Assembly (NCBI GenBank): GCA_040265175.1
Contig: JBDQGY010000155.1
Coordinates: 1 to 10,673 of the forward strand
DNA from: JAAZXR01 sp040265175
GTDB lineage: Bacteria; Myxococcota_A; Polyangia; Nannocystales; Nannocystaceae
DNA length: 10,673 bases
Reading direction: 5' to 3'
Both the position numbers and the translations under genes were made by a program. Below, one piece after another: positions 1 through 6,991 of this stretch. Below the pieces are notes generated by a model. The model had not been told where the DNA came from, made no database searches, and worked only from the letters and a program-made list of their open reading frames with translations. Within the stretch, counting starts at the first letter, position 1. The number at the start of each line of letters is the position of its first letter.

Positions 1-3000
1 CCCGCCGAACATGCCAACCACCGCCCGCCAGTGCAGCGAGGAGAGGGCGCCTTCTTGCTCGCGGTCCCATCGCGCGAGGAAGGGTCCGATGATGTGTCGT
101 TTGAGGGTGGGCGAGGTGCGGCGGGCGTACAACAGCGGCACCATGGTCAGGCGCTTATTTTTTCGCTTAATGTCGTAGTACAGAGGGAATCCGACGGTGG
201 TGGAGTGCGTCGCGTCGCGCTTGAAGTGCCACACCAACGGGAACTGCACGAAGTTGCGGGCCTGCTTGTTACGATGATCCACGGTGAGGAGCGGGAACGC
301 GACGCTCCATCGCTCTCCTCGCTCGATCTTGTTGTCGTCGAGGTACAACGGGAGCAGCCAAGAGAGCTTGCGCTCTTTGAACACGTGCTGCCGGAAGAAG
401 ATGGGGGGCACGACCGCGGTGCTGACTTTGACGGGGGTGCGGAACTGCCAAAACAGCCCCGCGGTTTGGAACCACCGCTTGTCGCCATTGCGCTGGGCAG
501 TGTACAGCGGCCCGAGGACCCACGTGGTGCTGCGCAGGGCGTCGGGCCTGCGGCTTTGCTTGTGCCAAAACAACGGCAGCACGGTGGTCAACGAGACGTC
601 GTTGGAGACGTCGCGGACGAAGGTGAGGCCGTAGACAGTCAGGCGCTTTCCGGGATCCTTGGCGTAGCCGCCGAGGGGAGTGAAGAGCTTTCGAGCGCCG
701 TTAGGTCGCCGGTCAAAGTAGTACAGGAGCGCGGCGGCGTGGGTTTTTCGACCCGCGGCGTTGGAGCCGTACATGAAGAAGGGGAAGCTCCCGCGCACCG
801 TGTAGCGACACTTGGGGTCTTCGCTTTTTCGGTATCCGCACTCGTCGTAGCGGAAATAAAGAGGGAGCCATCCGCTCAAGCGGAACGAGGGCAGCACTCC
901 GTCTGCGCCGCCTCGCAGGTTGAGCGCGAAGGCGTCCTCCTTCTCGTTGGGGATCCTGGAGCGTCGGGACAACCGAAAAATGTCGAGGTAGCCGAGGGCT
1001 GCGAGACCGACGCGGGTGTAGTTGTGGCGGCCCTTGGTCCCCACGGCGGCGGGGAAGGCGAACCACACGCGGCTCCCGTCTGGACGGACTCGGTCAAACC
1101 AGAACGGCAGTCCCACCGTGGTCCGCTCACCGTTGGCCTTGTTTTGGAAATGATAGATCAGCGGCAACGCGATGAGATGTCGCTTCTCCTCGCTGTCTTT
1201 CCACCACGTGAGCGGCGCCAGTCCCGTGTGGAGCGCCTTCCGGGAGACGCGGTGAAAGAACGGGCCCGCGATGAGCAGATGCGTCTGTCGGGTTTTATTG
1301 CGCGCGTACATCCATGGCAGCCCCGCGTCGAGGTCGATGCCCCCAGGTTGCCGCCGCCGCATGTAGAAGGGGAACGCCGCGAAGGCCTCGCGCGGGAGCG
1401 CCTCATTTTTAAACTTGGCCCGCCACACGAAGGGCGTGAACATGTCCACGTCGGCGTGCGCGTGCCGGCTCTTCGTATAAAACGGGAACACCACGGTGGT
1501 GTCGCCGACGTTCTCTCCGGTGAGCTGACGATGCCGGAAATAAAACGGCGCGACGCCAAACGCCTGGGCGTCGGCGTTGCGGATCCGGTAGGTGTTCGCC
1601 AATACCCAGGTGCGTCCCTTGGGGGTGGTCTTCATGCCGCCGAGGGGGGTCGCCCACCAGGACGTATCTCCGCGGGCTCTCCGGTAGTACAGGGGGAACA
1701 AGAGCGAGTCTCGTCCCTCGGCTCTCTTCACGTCCCAGCCGAGCCACATCACGCCCAGCGTGCTCACGTCGGGGCTCTTGGCCCGCACGAAGAAGGGCGA
1801 GACCGTGCGAGAGGTCTGCGCCGCCCGGTCGGCCACGTGGAACGACAGCAGCGGCGGCGCGATATGCCAGCGTTGATCGCCACCCCATCGTCCAAAGTAC
1901 AACGGGGCGAGGCCGAGCTGTCTGTCGTCGCCCTTGCGGTGCGCGTAGGCCGGTCCCAACACCCACGTGTCCCTGCGGATGTCGGGGTCGCTGTCTTTGA
2001 AGTGCCACAAGAGCGGTGTGATGACTTGGTATCGTTTTGTCCCGTCGCGACCCGCGAACACGAGCGGTGTGAGGCCGAAGTCTCTGCGCTCCCCTTTGCG
2101 GCTCGAGAAGACGAGCGGGCCCACACCCCATCGTGAGGTCAAGGGAGCGTCCGCGCTGGCGGGCCGATGCGTTCGCCAAAACAGACCTCCGGCCGCGATG
2201 AGTCGCGCGTCGCCGCCGGGGCCTCTCTTGGCGTAGGAGAGCAGCGGGTGGACGCCAAAGCTCCAGCTCTTGTTGGGTCCGCGCGCTCCAAAGCCGAGGA
2301 CGGTATGCACCGCCGACCCCTTTGGGTTCTTCCGCGCGTAATACAGGGGTAAGAGCAACGAGGCGGAGGCGTCGGCCTTGGAGTCCCGCATGCCCAGGTA
2401 CATCGGGAAGGCCCATTGGACCTGCCGTCCAGGCGCGCCCCAGGTGCCCATCGGTCCGATGATCCAGGTGGAGGAGGCGCGGCGCTTGTCTTCGAGTCTC
2501 CACACGAGCGGCGTCCATGCGGTCGTCGTGTGGGCGCCTGTGTGGTGCGAGAAACTGAGCGCCGGCGGGACGACCCAGGTGTTCTTTTGGCGGGCGCGAT
2601 CCGAGCGTTGGATGTACAGGGGCGTCCACAACTCGTTGCGGTTGCCGAACTCCAGCGTGCTCTTATGGAAGAAGGGGAACGCCGTGCGGTGCTTAACCCC
2701 CTTGCGCTCGTCACTTCCGGCGATGAAGACGGGGCTCAGGTGGAGCTTGGCCGTGCCCTTGGTGAGCCCGAGATACACCGGAGCGAAGATCGTATAACGC
2801 TTATCGTTGCTCGGGTCGTTGTCTTGGAGGTTCTCGTGGCCGTACCACGCGAGCAGCAGCGACATGCCACGGAACCCGTCCGGTCGCTTTTGCTGGAAGT
2901 GGAGGGGAGCGACGAGGAGATTCTTGACCTCTCGGTTGCCCCACCACCACACCAGCGGGAACTGGCCAAAGCGAAAGGACTCGCCCACGCGCTTGTAGCC

Positions 3001-3648
3001 CATAAGCAACGGCACCATCGCCCACGCAGCGCGCTGCTCGGAGAAGCCCCCGAAGAACAGCCCCACCGGGTTAATGTAGCGGTTCTTCTGTTGCTGCTTG
3101 GCGTGCCAACCGACGGTCAACGAGAGATCGAGATGGAGGAGTTTCTCGGGGTGGCCCGCCTTCGGTGTTCGGTGCAAGAACAGCGGGGGCAGATACAGCG
3201 CTCTGGTCGTGTGGGTGTCAGTCTCTTTACGCAGGTAAAACGGCGGGATGCCTCGGGTACGCTTGGCCGCCGTGGATGTGGACGTGGCGGTGGAGGGCGT
3301 GGCGCTGGGGGAGGGGACGTCCGCCGGCGCGTCTGCTTCCTCGCCTGCCGGCGTCGAGGAGGAAGGTGCTTCGGGGCGCTGGTACGCGAGAGAGGGCTGC
3401 AGCGGCGCGGTGTCGGCACGAAAGGCCTCGGCCCACCGATCGAACTCATCGCTGCGGCGGGCGGCGTCTTCGGCGGTCGCCTCGTCGATGTGGTCGGTCA
3501 CCACGGAGGAAATCCGGTGCGCCCGTGAGGTCTCGTTGCCCGCGGTCGCACCGGCCCCGAAGTTGTCTGTGCGGACGAGGGAGAACGGGCTCGCGCGGAC
3601 TGAGGGAGCAAAGAGCACCGTGCACATCAAGGCGACCACCACGCGCAC
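1..3648 (-). CDS. Large exported protein of tandem strand-like repeats, 3' end outside window
   Basis: The minus frame is open from upstream of 3648 to position 1: 1216 codons with no stop in the window. I chose GTG 3646-3648 because AGGA lies 6 nt upstream and the next residues form a Sec signal peptide: Arg2, hydrophobic core 3-15, VRA cleavage motif at 17-19. Residues about 37-76 look helical and charged. Residues about 97-127 are a Ser/Thr/Pro/Ala linker. From about 130 to 1216 the chain is built from degenerate strand-like units, each with a core such as PLYY, PFFW or PLVW, often preceded by TTV or TWVLGP and followed by a basic/polar turn. Examples are TWVLGP at 561 and 1042, a TWVLAN variant at 680, and WHFK at 548 and 1140. 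I do not recognise a named family. The pattern suggests an exported all-beta repeat protein (barrel, solenoid or propeller-like); function unknown. The gene is transcribed away from yceD. That it is coding is near certain; the exact start is less so. Confidence 0.88.
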   Translation of the reverse strand, partial: MRVVVALMCTVLFAPSVRASPFSLVRTDNFGAGATAGNETSRAHRISSVVTDHIDEATAEDAARRSDEFDRWAEAFRADTAPLQPSLAYQRPEAPSSSTPAGEEADAPADVPSPSATPSTATSTSTAAKRTRGIPPFYLRKETDTHTTRALYLPPLFLHRTPKAGHPEKLLHLDLSLTVGWHAKQQQKNRYINPVGLFFGGFSEQRAAWAMVPLLMGYKRVGESFRFGQFPLVWWWGNREVKNLLVAPLHFQQKRPDGFRGMSLLLAWYGHENLQDNDPSNDKRYTIFAPVYLGLTKGTAKLHLSPVFIAGSDERKGVKHRTAFPFFHKSTLEFGNRNELWTPLYIQRSDRARQKNTWVVPPALSFSHHTGAHTTTAWTPLVWRLEDKRRASSTWIIGPMGTWGAPGRQVQWAFPMYLGMRDSKADASASLLLPLYYARKNPKGSAVHTVLGFGARGPNKSWSFGVHPLLSYAKRGPGGDARLIAAGGLFWRTHRPASADAPLTSRWGVGPLVFSSRKGERRDFGLTPLVFAGRDGTKRYQVITPLLWHFKDSDPDIRRDTWVLGPAYAHRKGDDRQLGLAPLYFGRWGGDQRWHIAPPLLSFHVADRAAQTSRTVSPFFVRAKSPDVSTLGVMWLGWDVKRAEGRDSLLFPLYYRRARGDTSWWATPLGGMKTTPKGRTWVLANTYRIRNADAQAFGVAPFYFRHRQLTGENVGDTTVVFPFYTKSRHAHADVDMFTPFVWRAKFKNEALPREAFAAFPFYMRRRQPGGIDLDAGLPWMYARNKTRQTHLLIAGPFFHRVSRKALHTGLAPLTWWKDSEEKRHLIALPLIYHFQNKANGERTTVGLPFWFDRVRPDGSRVWFAFPAAVGTKGRHNYTRVGLAALGYLDIFRLSRRSRIPNEKEDAFALNLRGGADGVLPSFRLSGWLPLYFRYDECGYRKSEDPKCRYTVRGSFPFFMYGSNAAGRKTHAAALLYYFDRRPNGARKLFTPLGGYAKDPGKRLTVYGLTFVRDVSNDVSLTTVLPLFWHKQSRRPDALRSTTWVLGPLYTAQRNGDKRWFQTAGLFWQFRTPVKVSTAVVPPIFFRQHVFKERKLSWLLPLYLDDNKIERGERWSVAFPLLTVDHRNKQARNFVQFPLVWHFKRDATHSTTVGFPLYYDIKRKNKRLTMVPLLYARRTSPTLKRHIIGPFLARWDREQEGALSSLHWRAVVGMFGG

Positions 3649-3654
3649 GCCGAT

Positions 3655-3658
3655 TCCT
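3655..3658 (-). promoter_or_regulatory. Ribosome binding site deciding the GTG start of the repeat-protein gene
   Basis: Read on the minus strand this is AGGA, 6 nt before the GTG at 3648-3646. The frame stays open well upstream of this point, but I see no in-frame ATG, GTG or TTG with a better site close by. The first downstream ATG (3627) would begin inside the hydrophobic core and destroy the signal peptide. The assignment is an inference from spacing and from the protein it produces. Confidence 0.6.
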
Positions 3659-3691
3659 GCCGCGCGCCCGCGACGACGCGTGCACCCCGAA

Positions 3692-3708
3692 CGAGGGGCG
3701 GCCCCTCG
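3692..3708. repeat. Perfect 8+1+8 dyad symmetry upstream of the repeat-protein gene
   Basis: CGAGGGGC at 3692-3699 and GCCCCTCG at 3701-3708 are exact reverse complements around a single central G (3700). The element sits 44 bp upstream of the GTG start of the minus-strand repeat gene, inside the 265-bp divergent region. A one-base centre makes it a poor RNA hairpin without opening inner pairs, so a protein-binding operator is at least as likely. It is AT-poor and no regulator is identified. Confidence 0.5.
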
Positions 3709-3902
3709 CCTCGCAAGGGAGCGGTCATGGTACGCGAGCGCGTCACGTGCAGACCGTGGAAGATGGCGTCGTGGATTGCCCAAGAGCCTGCGTGGAATAA
3801 CCGACTCACGAGCGCTCCCGCAACCGTAGAAGGCACGTTTCAGGGGGGATCGTGCTGTTTTCTGCGCACCGGCGCCAATCGCCCGCGTCGAACGGCTTGT
3901 GC

Positions 3903-3908
3903 AGGGAG
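3903..3908 (+). promoter_or_regulatory. Ribosome binding site deciding the yceD start
   Basis: AGGGAG lies 5 nt upstream of ATG 3914, which selects that ATG over the upstream in-frame GTG at 3899 (the site would lie inside that longer coding sequence) and over the downstream ATG at 3932. I could not find a convincing -35/-10 pair for yceD in the 265-bp divergent region. Confidence 0.6.
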
Positions 3909-3913
3909 AGGGC

Positions 3914-4618
3914 ATGGTCTACTCCTTCGACATGGCCAACGACGCGAAGCGCGGAAACCCCGCTGTCCCCGACTCGGTACGAGAGGTCCACGAAGCCCTG
4001 CAAGTGGATCTGGAGTGGCTGCGTCGTCAGCCGGGGCAGGCCACCGAGCGTGTCATCAATCTCTCGAGAGAGTGGATCGATACGGTGTGCGCGGACACGG
4101 AGGCGCGCGCAGGCGAGGACGCCGAACTCTCCGCCAATTTCAGCCTGCACTCTGATGGCACGCTGCTCTTGCGGGGGCGCTTGCGAGGGGGAATCGTGGT
4201 TCCGTGCGGGCGGTGCTTGGGCGACGCGGCGGTGGACGCGAGTGAGGAGATGTGCCTGACGTTCCTGCCAGCAGCCAGAATTCGCGACTATATGAAGACG
4301 GCGTCCGGGGACGATCCGGACGGGGTGGAGCTCGTCGCCAGCGATCTCGATGAGATCTTTTATGAGGGGGATGCTGTGGATTTGTCCGACGTGGTGCGCG
4401 AGCAGTTGCTGCTCGCGTTCCCCATGCGGGTGTTGTGCGCGCTCGGGGAAGCATGTCGCGGCATGTGTGGTCGGTGCGGCGCCATGGTGAACGACATGCC
4501 GGCGGACGCGACCCACTGCGGCGCGTGTAAAGCGCCATTTGCGGACGAGGAGGAGGACGGGGAGGCTAAAATCCCCGAGTGGAAGCGCAAGCTCATGGGT
4601 CTGTCGGAGGGCTCCTAA
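3914..4618 (+). CDS. yceD: YceD family (DUF177) 23S rRNA accumulation protein
   Basis: This 234-residue protein matches the YceD/DUF177 family, known for a role in 23S rRNA accumulation and for being encoded next to L32 (rpmF). The diagnostic features are visible: a CGRC motif at residues 98-101 in the segment VVPCGRCLGD, an acidic middle region, and a C-terminal cysteine cluster with C175, C181, C185, C188, C202 and C205, including the family-like pattern CRGMCGRCG followed by Asn193 and a final CGAC. The cysteine-rich tail could bind zinc, as in the longer Gram-positive-type members. The chain ends with an acidic stretch and a basic IPEWKRKL segment. The start is ATG 3914 with AGGGAG 5 nt upstream. 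The neighbouring rpmF gene, 160 bp downstream, supports the call. It is divergent from the repeat gene. Confidence 0.9.
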   Translation: MVYSFDMANDAKRGNPAVPDSVREVHEALQVDLEWLRRQPGQATERVINLSREWIDTVCADTEARAGEDAELSANFSLHSDGTLLLRGRLRGGIVVPCGRCLGDAAVDASEEMCLTFLPAARIRDYMKTASGDDPDGVELVASDLDEIFYEGDAVDLSDVVREQLLLAFPMRVLCALGEACRGMCGRCGAMVNDMPADATHCGACKAPFADEEEDGEAKIPEWKRKLMGLSEGS

Positions 4619-4654
4619 ACAGCAGGTGCGTCAAAAGCGCGGTCGCTGTTGGGT

Positions 4655-4683
4655 TTGGCTATGCAATGGCGGCCGGCTTTGAT
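4655..4683 (+). promoter_or_regulatory. Candidate sigma70-type promoter for rpmF-plsX-fab transcript
   Basis: TTGGCT (4655-4660; 4 of 6 matches to TTGACA) and TTTGAT (4678-4683; 4 of 6 to TATAAT) are separated by exactly 17 nt in the yceD-rpmF gap. Transcription would begin near 4690 and leave a leader of about 90 nt before rpmF. Both boxes are imperfect, so this is a tentative call based on spacing and location. Confidence 0.3.
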
Positions 4684-4687
4684 AGAG

Positions 4688-4715
4688 AGCGGTCCCCGCT
4701 GGGGCCGAGCGCCCC
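4688..4715 (+). other. Two adjacent short hairpins in the rpmF leader
   Basis: AGCGG-TCC-CCGCT (4688-4700) is followed directly by GGGGC-CGAGC-GCCCC (4701-4715), giving two 5-bp GC-rich stem-loops back to back with no spacer. No T-run follows, so they are not a normal intrinsic terminator. If the candidate promoter just upstream is real they would lie at the very 5' end of the mRNA. Five-base stems in GC-rich DNA can arise by chance. Confidence 0.35.
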
Positions 4716-4778
4716 GCGAGAATCAGATTTCAGCAGCGGCGAGTTTCCACTGAGAGTTCGCCCAGGAATGAGGACACC

Positions 4779-4964
4779 ATGGCCGTTCCCAAGAAGAAAA
4801 AATCTCCTGCTCGTCGCGACATGCGACGCGCCAACCACGACCGGCGGACGCCGCCGAACCTCTCCGCATGTTCCAACTGCGAAGACCTGACCATGTCCCA
4901 CCACGTGTGTCCCGCATGCGGGTACTACAAGGGCCGTCAGGTCATCGACGTTGCCCAGGACTAG
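4779..4964 (+). CDS. rpmF: 50S ribosomal protein L32, zinc-binding form
   Basis: This 61-residue basic protein is bacterial ribosomal protein L32. The N-terminus MAVPKKKKSPARRDMRRA is typical of the family. It keeps both halves of the zinc ribbon, C31/C34 (CSNC) and C44/C47 (CPACGYYKGR), so it is the zinc-dependent paralogue type and not the cysteine-less type used by some bacteria under zinc limitation. GAGG 5 nt before the ATG is a good ribosome binding site; an ATG at 4768 is out of frame. yceD lies upstream and plsX downstream, the classical L32 context. A hairpin begins immediately after the TAG stop. Confidence 0.97.
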   Translation: MAVPKKKKSPARRDMRRANHDRRTPPNLSACSNCEDLTMSHHVCPACGYYKGRQVIDVAQD

Positions 4965-4965
4965 G

Positions 4966-4982
4966 GGCCCTTACGAAGGGCC
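4966..4982 (+). other. Perfect 7-bp hairpin between rpmF and plsX
   Basis: GGCCCTT (4966-4972) and AAGGGCC (4976-4982) form an exact inverted repeat around the loop ACG, one base after the rpmF stop codon and ending 18 nt before the plsX start. There is no T-run after it, so full Rho-independent termination is unlikely. Its position suits an mRNA-processing, 3'-stabilising or partial attenuation element separating the abundant L32 message from the enzyme genes. This role is inferred. Confidence 0.6.
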
Positions 4983-5000
4983 TCGTGTGAGGAGGAGACC

Positions 5001-6044
5001 GTGAGCGTACGCGTCGCGCTCGATGCGTTTGGGAGCGATGAGTGTCCGGCGGCTGAGCTGGAGGCCGCTGTGATCGCCGCGCGCGAGGGGATCGACGTTT
5101 CTCTTGTGGGAGATGCGGGGGTGCTCCGCGCGGGACTCGAGGGGCTGGTGGGATCGGGAGCGCACGGTCTTCCGCTTCGAATTGTTGACGCCAAAGAGCG
5201 GATCAGCATGGACGACAGCCCCGCGAGGGCGATCCGCGCGAAGCCCGACGCGTCGATGCCGGTGTGTTTCGAGCTCGTCAAGCGCGGAGAGGCCGACGCG
5301 GTCGTCTCCGCGGGAAATTCTGGGGCGATGTTGGCCTGCGGGTTGTTCAAGTCTGGACGTATTAAGGGCGTGGATCGTCCGGCGATCGTCTCGGCCTTCC
5401 CGACCCGCGACGGCCAGTGTTGCATGTTGGACATGGGGGCGAATGCGGAATGTCGACCCCTCAACCTCGTCCAATTCGCGCTGATGGGGGCGGTGTACGC
5501 CCGCGTTCGGCAAGGACGGCCGCGACCTCGCGTGGGGTTACTGTCCAACGGATCCGAGCCTGGAAAGGGGACGAACCTGACCCGGGCTGCGCACGGACTG
5601 CTCGAGGAGGCTCAGCTCTCCGAGCTGGAGTATCTCGGCTACGTGGAAGGCAAAGACGTGTTCGCCGGAGAGGTCGATGTCGCGGTGACCGACGGCTTCA
5701 CCGGCAACGTCGCGCTCAAATTCGTGGAGGGGGCGATGGGCTTGGTGAGTCACCTGCTGCGAGACTCGGTCGACGCGCGCCTGATTCGCAAGGTGGGAGC
5801 CATGCTCGCGCGGCCTGCCTTCATCGCGCTCAAAGATCACCTCGACCCTGACAGCTACGGGGGCGCACCGCTGCTGGGGGTGGACGGCGTTGTCATCATT
5901 TGTCATGGAGGTTCGTCGGCCGTCGCGCTCGCCAACGGGCTGCGACAGGCGTCCAATTTTCATGACGGTGGGCTCACGGCCGAAGTGGCCCAGAGCCTCG
6001 CATCACACGGCGCGCTGATGCGGGCCGCGAAGGAAACTGAGTAA
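5001..6044 (+). CDS. plsX: Phosphate acyltransferase PlsX
   Basis: PlsX is a peripheral membrane enzyme that converts acyl-ACP and phosphate to acyl-phosphate, the donor used by PlsY in phospholipid synthesis. The 347-residue length fits the family. Recognisable blocks in order are DDSPARAIR, SAGNSGAML, GRIKGVDRPAI, LDMGANAEC, QFALMGAVYA, VGLLSNGSEPGKG, VTDGFTGNVALK and GGAPLLGVDG followed by CHGGSSA. The N-terminal signature is unusual: DAFGSDECP where most PlsX proteins have DAMGGD.AP, and LLSNGSE where LLN.G.E is common. The start is GTG 5001, preceded by GGAGGAG with a 3-nt spacer. It is 36 nt from rpmF, and fabD follows after 5 nt. fabH, which often sits next, is absent here. Confidence 0.95.
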   Translation: MSVRVALDAFGSDECPAAELEAAVIAAREGIDVSLVGDAGVLRAGLEGLVGSGAHGLPLRIVDAKERISMDDSPARAIRAKPDASMPVCFELVKRGEADAVVSAGNSGAMLACGLFKSGRIKGVDRPAIVSAFPTRDGQCCMLDMGANAECRPLNLVQFALMGAVYARVRQGRPRPRVGLLSNGSEPGKGTNLTRAAHGLLEEAQLSELEYLGYVEGKDVFAGEVDVAVTDGFTGNVALKFVEGAMGLVSHLLRDSVDARLIRKVGAMLARPAFIALKDHLDPDSYGGAPLLGVDGVVIICHGGSSAVALANGLRQASNFHDGGLTAEVAQSLASHGALMRAAKETE

Positions 6045-6049
6045 GTCGC

Positions 6050-6991
6050 ATGCAAGAAGTCAAATCATCCACGGCGTTGTTTTTCCCCGGTCAAGGCAGC
6101 CAACAAGTAGGCATGGGGAAGGTGCTTTGTGAAGAGAGCGCGGAGGCACGGGCCGTGTTTGAAGAGGCCGATGACGCCTTGGGCTTTGCCCTGTCCGAGA
6201 TGTGCTTTTCGGGAGACGAGGCGCAGCTCGCCCTCACGGCCAACACCCAACCGGCAATTTTGACCACCAGTATCGCGACCCTTCGGGCCATGGAGGCGCG
6301 GGCTGATCTCTCCGTTGGCCTGGCCATGGGGCACAGCCTGGGTGAGTTTTCTGCGCTTGTTGCGGCAGAAGCGCTTCGATTCGGCGACGCGGTCAAGCTC
6401 GTTCGTCTGCGCGGAGAGGCCATGCAGCACGCGGTGGAGCCTGGTGTGGGCGCGATGGCTGCGATCATTGGTGCGCAGTTGGAAGAGCTTGAGGCTGCGT
6501 GCGCGGAGATTTCAGGCGAAGAAGTGGTGGCGCCGGCCAATGAGAACGGTGGTGGTCAGACCGTGGTCGCCGGTCATGCGGGAGCGGTGACGCGCCTCGT
6601 GGCCGCGGCGAAAGAGCGGCGGTGGAGGGCGATTCCTCTCAAGGTTTCTGCCCCTTTCCATTGTTCTCTCATGGCTCCTGCGGCTGCACGGCTCGCCGCG
6701 GCGCTCGACGAGATCGAGGTCTCCGCCATGCGCTTTCCGGTGGTGACGAACGTGGAGGCTGAGCCCAACCAGGACGAGTCACGCGTGAAGGCGCTGCTCG
6801 TGGAGCAGGTGACACATCGCGTGCGCTGGGAGACATCAGTGCGAAAGGCATTGCACATGGGGATCACGGATGCGTACGAGGTTGGTCACGGCAAGGTCTT
6901 GCGCGGTCTGGTGAAGCGGATCACCAAAGACATCAACGTGACGTGTCTCAGTTCCACCGCTGATTTTGATGTGCTAGACGTTCGCGCGTAG
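6050..6991 (+). CDS. fabD: Malonyl-CoA:ACP transacylase
   Basis: FabD transfers malonate from CoA to the acyl carrier protein in the cytoplasm, supplying the extender unit for FabF. The 313-residue protein shows the oxyanion-hole motif PGQGSQ (13-18), the nucleophile elbow GHSLGE with Ser96, the conserved Arg121 in RLRGEAMQ that binds the malonyl carboxylate, and the catalytic His204 in SAPFHCSLM. The length is normal. The ATG lies 5 nt after the plsX stop with only a weak purine-rich stretch upstream, so coupling to plsX translation is likely. The stop codon TAG shares its last base with the fabG GTG. The full catalytic set is present. Confidence 0.97.
   Translation: MQEVKSSTALFFPGQGSQQVGMGKVLCEESAEARAVFEEADDALGFALSEMCFSGDEAQLALTANTQPAILTTSIATLRAMEARADLSVGLAMGHSLGEFSALVAAEALRFGDAVKLVRLRGEAMQHAVEPGVGAMAAIIGAQLEELEAACAEISGEEVVAPANENGGGQTVVAGHAGAVTRLVAAAKERRWRAIPLKVSAPFHCSLMAPAAARLAAALDEIEVSAMRFPVVTNVEAEPNQDESRVKALLVEQVTHRVRWETSVRKALHMGITDAYEVGHGKVLRGLVKRITKDINVTCLSSTADFDVLDVRA

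Noticed and set aside
31..2136. Plus-strand open frame of 701 codons
   Set aside because: It lies exactly antisense, codon on codon, to the minus-strand repeat gene. It stays open because that gene avoids TTA, CTA and TCA codons in GC-rich DNA. Its translation is low-complexity with no domain, while the minus strand gives a signal peptide and regular repeats.
1409..2629. Minus-strand open frame of 406 codons
   Set aside because: It overlaps the repeat gene in a different minus frame. The translation is rich in Arg, Pro and His without structure, as expected for a shifted frame in GC-rich DNA.
2416..3528. Plus-strand open frame of 370 codons
   Set aside because: Same explanation: an antisense shadow in the same register over the repeat gene, with an Arg/Gly-rich translation and no recognisable motif.
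1..3648. DNA-level tandem repeats or a CRISPR array in the repeat gene
   Set aside because: The repeats are visible only at protein level and vary in sequence and spacing; I see no identical DNA units or spacers.
3899..3913. GTG 3899 as the yceD start
   Set aside because: The AGGGAG ribosome binding site falls inside this extension and is well placed for ATG 3914.
3806..4516. Minus-strand open frame of 236 codons opposite yceD
   Set aside because: yceD on the plus strand has clear family motifs and a ribosome binding site, so this is an antisense shadow.
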